In this document: in pieces, positions 23,336 to 33,297 of the stretch
Layout: each line of letters opens with the position of its first letter
How positions within the stretch are numbered: the first letter of the stretch is position 1
NCBI RefSeq assembly: GCF_000002425.4
Contig: NC_037270.1
Location: 12,462,698 to 12,526,697, forward strand
Direction: 5' to 3'
Source of the DNA: Physcomitrium patens
Lineage: Eukaryota > Streptophyta > Bryopsida > Funariales > Funariaceae
DNA: 64,000 nt
The notes under the pieces: generated by a model
What the model was told of the DNA's origin: nothing
The model's database searches: none
Seen by the model: the letters and a program-made list of their open reading frames with translations, nothing else
Made by a program: the position numbers and the translations under genes

Positions 23336-26163
23336 GACAACGGTGATTGGACTTGAGGTGCCTTCTAGATAATGATGCCATTCTTGAAATGAATCCATAA
23401 TTGTAAGAAGCTCTTTATTGTGGATTTCATAGTTAATCTCGGCTGCTAAAAATTTCTTGGAATAGAAAGCTACTACATGGAGCTTGTCATCTACTCCTAT
23501 TTGTCACAAAACGGCACCCAAGGCAAAGTCTGATGCATCTGTTTCCATAAAAAATGCCTTGAAAAAGTTGATATGATATAAGTTTGGTACAAAAGTAAAT
23601 TTCTTTTTTAAAGCATCAAACGCTACTTTAGCTTCTTTATTCCACTCAAATTTGTCTTTACAAGTCAAATGCATAAGTGGAACTACAATTTAAAAAAAGT
23701 TCTTGATGAAGATTCGATAGTAATTTGTAAAGCCCAAAAAGCATTGCATATCTCATACTGTTCTTAGAATCTTCCAATCTATGATAGTTTGGACCTTCTT
23801 GGGATCCATCATTAGGCCTTTGTTGGAAATGATGTATCCTAAAAAGTCAACTTGAGTAGTGTGGAATACACACTTTTCTAACTTGGCATATAATCCTACA
23901 TCTCTTAGTTTTTGTAACACACGACGAACATAGAGTTCATGTTCTTCTGTGTTCTTAAAGTAGATTAGAATTTCATCTAAATAACAAATAACAAAATCTT
24001 CTAAAAACTCACAAAAAACATCATTCATAAGATGTTGAAAAGTAGCTGGTGCGTTTGTGAGTCCAAAAGGCATGACATTATATTCAGAATGTCCATACCT
24101 AGTTCGAAAAGCAGTCTTCTATTCATCTCCTTCTTTGATGCAGACCAAGTTGTATGCTCCTCGTAGATCTATTTTTGTGTAGATCTTTGCTTGATTGAGT
24201 TGATGAAGAAGTCTTGAAATTAAAGATAAAAGATAACTGTTTTTGATGGTGATCTTGTTAAGGCCCTGATAGTCTACGCACATCCATAGAGATCTATCTT
24301 TTTTCTTCACAAATAAGATCGGCGCTCTTGTTGGACATTTTGAATGGCGTATGAAGTTTTTAGCCAAATTCTCATCAATATACTCCTTTAGTGTAGCCAA
24401 CTCGTTTTGTGATAAGCTATTGATTGGTCCAAATGGCGGTTGAGCTCCTTCTTGAAGATCAATTGAACAATCATAAGATTGATGTTCTGGAAGAATATCT
24501 ACATTCTTCTTCTCAAAAACATCTTAGAATTCTTGATATTGACTAGGAATATCACTTGACGTCTTTTCGCTATCTAAAATGGACGTGGCATATATAGCAA
24601 AAGATGACCCTTCTTTGGTTGCATGCATGATAGCTCTTGCTCCTACTAGTAAGGGCTTAGATGTACTAGACTTATGTATTTCTTCTTGATTAACAGAATT
24701 TCGAAATAAACTACTAGAAAAGTTAAGGTTACGAGAAATCCAATCTATCTAAGGGTTGTACTTTTATAACCTGGATAGTCCTAAAATGAATGGATTCAAA
24801 AGAGATCGTATCACATTAAATATTACTACACTATTATGATCTTTAATTACTACATCTAAAAGAACAGCCTCATAGGTAACATCACCAGAAGACAACGAAT
24901 GACCATCTATGACTTCCACATGTATGGGTTTGATTTTCTTGACTAATGATATTTCTTATTTTTTGACAAAGTCTTTGTCTATGAAACAAGCTGAGGCTCT
25001 TGAATCTAATAATGCAAAGACTTTATGATTTTTGGATCCTAAACACACATCTATTATAAAACAAGGAGAGGATCTGAGGAGAGAATAGGACCTTGACTAG
25101 GTGTTGCACATGGTTCCAGCCGCACGGTCCCTAATATAGCTAGAGAAACTTGTTTTCTAACACATTATCTTCTTTTGCAATCGTACTCCTCATTTTGTGA
25201 TTGCATTGCTTCCTTGGACAATGTTGAGCAGTGTATTTAGCTTCTCCACAATATAGACATAAGCCCTCTTGACGTTGTCGAGTCTTTTTCTGCTTCATGA
25301 GGAGTTTAAAATATACCTTATGAATTTGAATTAGCTCTGGCCTCGATCGAAAGGTTTTCAAAAACTTAGAAGGTGTTGCCTTGACTTGACTTGTTCCTTT
25401 CTAGCCATATCTTTATTCTTGACATCTTTTAAATAAATGATTATCACATGCAATAGCTTGAGCAATGAATTATTCTAAAGAATCTATTTTTGGCATTATC
25501 AATAACAAATCTTTGACATTATCCTTCAATCCATAGCAAAATTGATTGATAAGGGCTTTATTATTCCAATCCACATCACAAACAAGACTTTGAAATTCAG
25601 CAACATACGTGGTGGCTGAACGTGATCCTTGTTATAGTGATACAAGCTTGGTCCTTGCTACCCTTTCTCGATCACTTTCTCCAAATATAGCCGTAAAAAC
25701 TTCCAAGAATGAGTTCAAATCATAGAGTAGTCGTGAATCTTTTTCCATCAAAGGTGTGAACCAAGAGAAAGCACTTCCAAATAGAAGTGGGCTTATGAAT
25801 CCAACTTGAATAAATCCATCAAGATATTGGAAAAGATGCAACCTTAAGTAGAATTTAACTTATTACAAAAATCCTCAAAATCTTGATCTTCTTCTATCAA
25901 ACTTTTTAGGTATACTAATCCTTGCCTCTTTTGAGCTTATAGAAGCAAAACTCCTGAAATTTGGTTGCAAGGCTAATCGACTTGTTTCCTTCAACTGTAC
26001 AACTTCTTGACATAGACTCTGAACTTCTTCCATAGTAGTAGGAATAGTGCTTCCATGGTTGGTGTTGGTGATGTGTGAAATTTCGGTCCAAAGAGTATTG
26101 ATAAGCTCATGAAGATCTGCAATAGTTACAAATTTATTCTCACTCCCATCAAGAATAATATCC
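23336..26163 (-). pseudogene. Ty3 gag-pol remnant: RNase H, RT, protease, gag
   Basis: Read on the minus strand, gag starts at about 26163 (frame to 25875) and continues brokenly to a zinc knuckle at about 25255, CLYCGEAKYTAQHC, where the usual histidine is tyrosine. Protease remnants lie near 25000. RT blocks are PILFVKKKDRSLWMCVDYQG (24400-24119) and MPFGLTNAPATFQHLMNDVF (24073-23753). The RT active site reads YLDE instead of YLDD. An in-frame TAG sits where the family has Trp after KEGDE. Multiple disabling changes; not functional. Confidence 0.85.
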
Positions 26164-26429
26164 ATAATTTTTTTCTTCTATAAATAATTCAAATAAATCT
26201 ACAAGTTATATTAGAGCATGGTAATCTATAACTTCTAATACCAAATAAAAACTTCTATAAAAAAAATAGTCTATTTTTTAAAAAAATAATTAATATTATA
26301 ATATTAAATTATTAGTTTAAAGGTATATAGTCCAAAATCTTAGATTTACAATAATAAAAGTGGAATGATCTACTTATTTTTAAAAATAAAATAAAAATAA
26401 TGAATTAACATTCTTATCAAATTATGAAA

Positions 26430-26990
26430 GATATATATCTTAAAGAACCGAATGATTAATACATTCTTGTATCACTCAAAAATCTAAAAAATTATTTAAA
26501 GATAATATAATATTAAATAAGAATAGCTATTATCATTAAAAAAAAAAAAAAAGACTAAAAAATCTTTAAAAAGACTAACGACTAAAAAGGCATTAATAAG
26601 AGTGAAGAAGTCATTGGTCTTGCCTCCATATATACTATCTAATTACAAGCTATATGGCAACGTCTTACAAGGCCTTTGACACGTGTTCAACTTATAAAAT
26701 ATGTGTCATAACTTATAAGACATATTTTCTATATGTGTGCCATATAATTAGTTTGTACTTCAAACTATCAACACATATAACATGTGGCTAATTTTTTGGT
26801 TAAATTTCTAACTTGTTAATCAACTACAAACACGTATAAAATTAAATCCACATCTATGAAGCTTTTAGGAAGCTTTTTTAGAAGATATTATTATTTATTT
26901 ATTTTAATCTATTCCTACCTATTTATATTATCTGAATAACTATTGGAATAAATATGTGTATCTATGACATTCATATACATCTGTAATAAT
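26430..26990 (-). repeat. LTR, family B, copy 3
   Basis: Aligned with copy 2 through GAGTGAAGAAG, TATATATACTATCTAATTA, GTGCCATATAATTAG and ATGAAGCTTTTAGGAAGC. It acts as 5' LTR of the element to its left. Edges approximate. Confidence 0.65.
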
Positions 26991-28150
26991 CAATTTTTTT
27001 TCTTCACAAACAAGATAAAAGCTCATCATAGAGATTTTAAATAGCATATGAAAATTTTGACCAGATTTGTAGTTATATATTCTTTGAATGTAACCAACTT
27101 ATTTTGTGATAAGCTATAGAATGATCCAAATGGCAATTGTGCTCTATCTTGAAGATAAACTAAGAAACCATAAAATCAATGTTTCAAAAGATTATCAATA
27201 TTTTTCTTCTAAAAAACATCTTAATAATTTTGATACTTTCTTGGAATGCCACTTGAAGTTTTTTATTATTAGAAATAAGTGTAGTATAAATAATAAAAGA
27301 TAATTCTTCTTTTGTAGTATGTTTAAAAGCTCTTGCATCTATAAATTAGAATTTGATTGTAATAGTTTCATGACTTTTTACTTGATTAATAAAACTTTTA
27401 GAAGTACTCTAGAAAAAGTCAAGACTATAAGAAATCCAATCTACTTGAGGATTATACTTTTTTAACTACAATAAATCTAAAATAATTATATTACATAGAA
27501 ATTTAATTATATCAAATATTACAAAGCTATTATGACTATTTGTTGCTAATTTTATAGATATAATTTTATAGATAATATCTTCGATAGAAAATAAACAACC
27601 ATATATGACTTTTACATGTATAAATTTAGTTTTCTTTATCAAGTATATATTATGTCATTAAATAAATTCTTCAACTAAAAAACAAGTTGAAGCTTTTGAC
27701 TCTAGTAAAGTAAAGGCTTTGTGATTTTTAGGTCTAAATTAATATCTATTGTTAAATAAGAAGAGGATTTTGAAAAAAAAATATGACCTTAATTATCTAT
27801 TGTATAAGATTCTAATTGCATGATCTCTATTATAATTAGATAAAATTATTTTTCAACATATTATCTTCTTTGATAGCTATATTTTTTATTTTTTAATTGT
27901 TTCACTTTGTTTGATAATATTAAATAATGTGCTTAGATTTTCTATAATTTAAGCAGAGTCCTTCACAACAACAAGTTTTTTCTTGCTCAATATCAAATTT
28001 AAAAAAGATTACATCAATTTATAAGTCTTGTACTTTCAAATATTTGTATTAAGAAGATATTGGTATTACCATTTAATTATAAAAATTTTAAGGCCTACTT
28101 GTTTGACTCTAAAATCAAATTCAAAAAGTCAATTATTAGATTTCACAACA
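26991..28150 (-). mobile_element. heavily eroded Ty3 RT, protease and gag fragment
   Basis: Base-level similarity to 24300-25400 (RT N-terminus, protease region, start of gag) can be followed, but no frame survives. Edges approximate. Confidence 0.6.
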
Positions 28151-29330
28151 AAATTGATTTCTTGATTCAATGTCTAAGAATTAAATAAATTTAATATCAA
28201 TTTTTTTATCTCATATTATAATCTATAAAAATAATTAAGTAATAAATGTAACATTATTTTACTTAATATTAATTACAAGTTATGAAAATTATGAAGCATT
28301 TAATATTATTAATTAATTATCTTATTGCAATATACAAATTTTTTTGGTTGCAATATAAATTACATCATATTTTCTATATATGAATTGGAACTTTGCCAAA
28401 AATCTTTTCAAATTATCTAATATGAAATCACATCATTTAAAAAAATATAAAAAAAGTAATAAAATAAAACTTAAAAGTAATATTTTAATAAATATGACTT
28501 GTAATCTTAAAATTAGATAGCTTTGAGATTGATGTTCAATTTCTAATCATATTTGATTAATAAATCCTTAAATTTTTGATTTTGTGCTATTAAATTTTTT
28601 AAGCAATACAACTCTTGGTTTTCTAATGATTAAATGATGTTCTATTATTAAAAAAAATAATTAGATAATATGTATAGAGGCAAAAAAGAAGCCTTCTTTA
28701 CTCTTATTAAATCTTTTCTTGCCTATAGTCTAGTTTCAAGAATTTCTAATTTTCTTGTCTTTTGGCAATAGATATTTTTTTTTCTTTTTTAATATAAATA
28801 TTCATTTATTTCTATTTTTTATTTTTATTTGAAATGTTTTTTACTTTTTTAGCTACATTCTTTGAGTTTTTGTTCCTGATAGTTTAATAAAAATAAATTT
28901 AAAATATCAAAAATTTATCTTTTTTTTTAATTAAGAGTAGACTAATTTTTCTTAATAAGATGTAAACATATTATAAATTTTTGATTAGCCGCTCATAAAC
29001 TAATATCACTCTTAGAATTGTTTTTATGTCACAATATTCTATAAGATTTTGAATAGGTGTTCAACTTGCAAAATATATGTCTAACTTACAAAATAAGCTT
29101 TCTATGTATATGCCACATGTCCAATTTGTATCATATGTGGCCAAATTTTTAATCTGCCAATCGCCTATAGATACATATAAAGGCAAAATTGCATTTATAA
29201 AGCTTTTAAAAAGTTTATTATATAATATTATAAAATTTATTTATTTCTATCTATTTATATTATCTAAATAATTATTGAAATAAATATGGATTTTTGTTTC
29301 AATAATTAATTTTAAATATAAATTTTGATA
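28151..29330. repeat. AT-rich stretch with family B LTR pieces in both orientations
   Basis: At about 28670-28790 the sequence matches the reverse complement of the family B LTR (AAGCCTTCTTTACTCTTATT, then TAGTCTAGTTTCAAGAATTT). From about 29030 to 29300 it matches that LTR in the usual orientation. The DNA before 28600 is AT-rich and unassigned. Confidence 0.5.
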
Positions 29331-31855
29331 AAAATATGCTTTAATAAATTTGATAAAAATTTAAAGAATGTACTGACAAAAATTACTTGAGGTTCTTGTG
29401 ATTCATAAAAACAATCAGTAGATTAGAAGCACCTTCTAAATAATGATGTCATTCTTAAAATGGATTTGTAATTATAAAAAGTTCATTATTGTACATCTTG
29501 AAATTGATCTTGGCTATGCAAAAAAAATTAAATAAAAATCTATATGGTAAAGTTTATCATCTGCTTTTATTTGTAAAAATGACATACCTAAAACAAAGTT
29601 TGATGTGTATATTTTTCATAAAAATTCCTTGAAAAAATCAAAAAAATAAAATATCAGAATTGTAGTAAAAGTTTTCTTAAAAGCTTAAAATACTACTTTA
29701 GCTTCTTTGTTTTAGTCAAATTTTTATAAATCAAACACATTAGTGTTCTTATCTTAAAATTTGATTTACAATCCAAAAAAATGCATAAGGTATTTTAAAA
29801 AAACCTTTGATAATTTTGAATAACTTCAATAAGCTTCTAATTATTCTAAGTACATCATATCAAGCTTAAATAAATCCAAGATATATCTTATCAAACTTCA
29901 ACTAGTTTTATATAAACCTAAATAATTCTCAACATACTTTAATTAAACCTTGAAAATTTTTTACCCAAACTCTAATCAAATCTTAAATAAATTTTAATTA
30001 AGTCTTATTTAAATATACTCAAATTATAAAAATATTTTAATTAAATACTAATAAAATATTAATTGAATCTTAAGTAAATTTAACCAAATATCAATCAAAT
30101 CTTAATAAAATCTTGATAAAATTTTAATAAAATTTTAATAAAATCTTAATTAATATCTAAGTAATTTTAATAAAATCTTAAATAAATCCTATTATAGATT
30201 CAAATCTCAATAATTTGTAATTTAATTATTAAATCTTCATTCAAAATTTACTCTCTTTTTAATTTTTTAATTGGATAAAAGTAAAAAAAAAAAATTAAAA
30301 AGAATTAAACTTACCAAATGGAAGAAAAATATCATAATATAATTAGGTGTAGGCCGGCGTCTTACTCTAACCTTAATACCAATCTCCTAGTGCCAAAATC
30401 TCTTATTTTTACTCTTTAATTTCTCTCCAATTTTTTAAAATTTTTAGAAACCAAGTTTTTCATTATTCCGCCAAATTGTATTTCAATCCAAATAGTGGAT
30501 TGTTGCAAATCTTTGAAACATCACTAATTTTTTAAAATCCAATTTTCAAAATTTTATCCAACTTGAATTTTAAAATTATTCTATTTAATTACTATATCAA
30601 CCTCAAATTAACAAAACATACTTAAAAAAAATTATATTCACTAATATATATAAATTTATCCATAGATTTGCTATAAATCCTATAAAAAGGTTTTAAAATA
30701 AAAACCTTTTATTTCATTAAATTAAAGTCATTCTGTAACAATTATAACTTTTCTAAGCTCTTATAAAGTCATTACAAACTCAAATCATCCTAAATCAATG
30801 CTTAAAGAAGTTTTTTTCAATAAGTTTTCAAATCCTATTCTTTGAGTAATAGAAAGAAAGCCAAAATTATTGTAGGTGCATAGTTTTGAATCTCAAGATC
30901 TAATTTTGAACTAAGGTCACAATAGATCTTCTCCAAGTATCAATATCTAATCTTTTTAGGTAAATTTTGCTAAAAGGCACTATTTAATTTTACCTTAAGA
31001 TTTCTATGATATAAAGTTTTTTAATCTATATTATTTTATCTTTTTAATGGCCTTACAAAGTAAAGAGGAGCCTTTTTTTATATTATCACTTATTAATTTT
31101 ATTACTTCTTTAATTATTATTTATATTTATAAGATAATTTGTTAATACATTTTGAAATAAAATCATCTATGAAATAATATTCTCATCTCTTTTTCACTTA
31201 ATAGTTGTATTATAATACAACAACATATTTTAATGTTTTTAGAATCTTTTAATTTATAACACTTTGAACTAACTTAATATCTATTATAAGGCTATTATTT
31301 AAAATTTTAATAAATTAACTTAAATTATATAAAAGATATACTTTTTCATCTTAGCATACAATCTTATACCTGTAAGTTTTTTATTATACAACAAACATGA
31401 ATTTTATGTTCTTTTTGTGTTCTTACAATAAATTAAAATATTATTTAGATAAAAAATAATAAAATATTCTGAAAATTCTCAATAAAATTATTTATTAAAT
31501 ATTGAAAAGCATCTAATAAATTTTTGAGTAAAAAAGTCATGATATTATATTTAAAATTTCCATGCTTGATTTGAATTTCAATCTTCTATTCATCACTTTT
31601 TTTTGAATAAGGAAATTCTTGCTTTTTTAATATTTAAATAATATTCTATCACAACAAAAATATTATAATTTTTTGTAAGTGATGAAGCAACTCCAATCAT
31701 TTCTATATCTTCACTTTTAGCTAATCTAATTGCTTCTTATAGTTGTGAATTTAAAGAATATAATTAAATAGATAAGATATTTCTTAAAAAATGATGATAT
31801 AAATAATTAAGAAAGTATGTATATTCAAGAAGAAATTGAAATAACTATATGAAGG
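29331..31855 (-). mobile_element. eroded Ty3 RNase H-RT fragment split by a family C solo LTR
   Basis: RNase H similarity lies at about 29380-29720. RT similarity resumes at about 31224 and runs to about 31800. Between them is a decayed family C LTR. No open frame survives. Confidence 0.55.
29815..31223 (-). repeat. solo LTR, family C, decayed copy
   Basis: Matches 45029-46871 in the same orientation, for example in the CAATCTCC/GCCAAAATCTCTT region and in an array of AATCTTAATAAAAT-type words (the eroded form of AATCCTAAACCAAAT). It ends TTATAATACAACA at about 31223. Left edge is approximate. Confidence 0.6.
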
Positions 31856-32157
31856 ATATAAACCTTAAAGAACTAAAATATCAATATCCTCTTGTAAAGT
31901 TCAAAAAGACTAAAAAATCATTTAAAGATGATATAGTATTAAACAAGAATAGCTATTGCAAAAGACAAGAAGACTAAGTACTAGAAAGGAATTTACAAGT
32001 AAAGAAGACTTCATTCTTGCCTCCATATATACTCTTAATTAGGAGCTACGTGGCAATGTCTTATAGGACTTCCAAAACATGTTGACTTTGTAAGACATAT
32101 ATTTTAACTTGCAAGGCAAGTTTTTTATATGTGTGCCACATAATTAGCTTATTCCGT
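31855..32157 (-). repeat. LTR, family B, copy 5, truncated
   Basis: Matches copy 2 from about its left edge to CCACATAATTAGCTT, where a family C LTR begins. Confidence 0.65.
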
Positions 32158-32285
32158 TTTCGTATTAGAACACAACTATATGGTGAAAAATAATAATATG
32201 GATCTTATTCTAAAAGAGCCAAGTTAAAAGATAAAGTAAAAAAAATATGAATAAAAGATAGGAAGGTAGTAAAACTTATGGTAGT
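32158..32285 (+). repeat. family C LTR, left piece (continues at 43598)
   Basis: Begins near TTTCGTATTAGAACACAACT, which aligns with the LTR terminus TGTCGTGTTATAACATGACT found reversed at 46871. The piece runs up to GTAGT, where the young chromovirus is inserted, and the LTR resumes at 43598. Confidence 0.7.
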
Positions 32286-32445
32286 TGTCACGGACAGAAA
32301 ATACAGACTTGAAATCTAATAAGAAGTTCAAGAAGAAATGGCAGAACTAGATTAAACAGATGAGTACAAGAACAACACCAGAAAGGTGAGCTAGAACTCC
32401 AAGAGATGTGTTGTCGAGACTGAAGAACTCTTCAGCCTCGATCCC

Positions 32446-32453
32446 TATATATA
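32446..32453 (-). promoter_or_regulatory. TATA box of the LTR promoter
   Basis: TATATATA within a sequence conserved in the right LTR (43263-43270) and in the old family B LTRs. It lies just downstream, in element orientation, of the heat-shock-element-like arrays. Confidence 0.65.
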
Positions 32454-32463
32454 CTCCTACTTA

Positions 32464-32748
32464 GGAAGCTTCTCGAGCTACTTCTATTAACTAGAAAGCT
32501 TCTAGAAGGTTCCAGAGGCTTCCTTTCTAGAAGATTCTAGAAACTTCTCGAGCTACTTCTATTAACTAGGAAGCTTCTAGAAAGTTCCAGGGGATTCCTT
32601 TCTAGAAGCTTCTAGAAACTTCTCTTTTAGAAGGTTCCAGAGACTTCCTTTCTAGAAGCTTGTAGAAACTTCTCTCTAAAAGGTTCCAGAGGCTTCTCTT
32701 CTAGAAGGTTCCAGAGGCTTGTTTTCTAGAAGGTTCTAGAAACTTCTC
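32464..32748 (-). promoter_or_regulatory. arrays of heat-shock-element modules in the LTR
   Basis: Perfect alternating TTC/GAA modules at 5-bp spacing: five modules at 32525-32547, five at 32600-32622, five at 32724-32746, four at 32570-32587, and a set at 32650-32672 with one changed module (TTG). Runs of three or more such modules are the consensus binding site of heat-shock transcription factors. They lie about 10-300 bp upstream of the TATA box in element orientation. Binding is inferred, not shown. Confidence 0.7.
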
Positions 32749-32923
32749 TCTAGAAAGTTCTAAGGAATATGTCCCTAACATCACCCCCTCCTTTAGCTTC
32801 GAGGTCTCTGAGAAGCAATGTTGTTGATCAGTACCAACGCAAGAAAATGAAGATCTGTCGCATAACTTCTGCTATGAACTCCAACTGTTGTTCACGAGGC
32901 AAGTGATTCATCGACCCTTGAAG

Positions 32924-33181
32924 CTAATGGTAGTGGCCCATGCCTTCGACTTCTGACCAAGCATGAACTTCCGTGTCCTCATTGTGAAAATGTCCTACAA
33001 ACATGCCTTCTGGTTGATCATCGTAAGTAGGCTCGATCTCAAATATGATCACCAGTGATCGGTTACTCGGTATCCTCCGTCGTCGTCGTGGTACATGTAA
33101 TTCTTCATCTCGGGGTCGCCTTCGTGAGCTACTCGGTTGCAATACTCTGACTAGCATACTATCTATCTCTTGGCTATCCAT
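32924..33181 (-). CDS. extra ORF downstream of pol, 85 residues (young element)
   Basis: ATG-started frame in the same sense as pol, between the pol stop and the 3' LTR. It carries an arginine cluster (PRRRRRI), then RSLVIIFEIE, and ends GMGHYH. It is similar to the 140-residue frame at 21687-22109. The TAG stop (32924-32926) stands where the old copy has Trp (TGG); reading beyond it continues the similarity for about 35 codons (NHLPREQQLEF against NHLQREQRLEY). The ancestral product was therefore longer, and the young copy is probably truncated by a G-to-A change. No known domain recognised. Basic composition would suit nucleic-acid binding, but this is only a guess. Confidence 0.6.
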   Translation of the reverse strand: MDSQEIDSMLVRVLQPSSSRRRPRDEELHVPRRRRRIPSNRSLVIIFEIEPTYDDQPEGMFVGHFHNEDTEVHAWSEVEGMGHYH

Positions 33182-33297
33182 ATCAAAAGACCAAACTACG
33201 ATCTATCTTGGAGAAAATAACTACATCAACTATGAATTTTGCTGGTGCTCTCCCCTTTTCTTATATTGTTGGGAGAACAAGCTTCAGAAAGAAGCTA

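Larger units (their letters stand above)
21115..26990 (-). mobile_element. degenerate Ty3 chromovirus with both family B LTRs
   Basis: The most complete of the old copies. Its 3' LTR (21115-21650) is followed by the extra ORF, chromodomain, an unrelated filler replacing integrase, then RNase H, RT, protease and gag, and a 5' LTR at about 26430-26990. A polypurine tract, the complement of CCCCCCTTTT at 21650-21659, lies between 3' LTR and the extra ORF. Domain order PR-RT-RH-IN-chromodomain is that of Ty3 chromoviruses. Many stops and indels make it inactive. Confidence 0.8.
32286..32780 (-). repeat. 3' LTR of the young chromovirus
   Basis: 495 bp. In element orientation it starts TGTTAGGGACATATTCC and ends CCGTGACA. 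The upstream (U3) two thirds is built of repeated TTCTAGAA, GAAGCTTC and GGTTCCAGAG words; a TATA box follows. Confidence 0.95.

Noticed and set aside
32464-32748. Interpreting the TTCTAGAA repeats as an unrelated satellite array
   Set aside because: They are irregularly spaced, confined to the LTR, present in both LTR copies, and follow the strict 5-bp module phasing of heat-shock elements.
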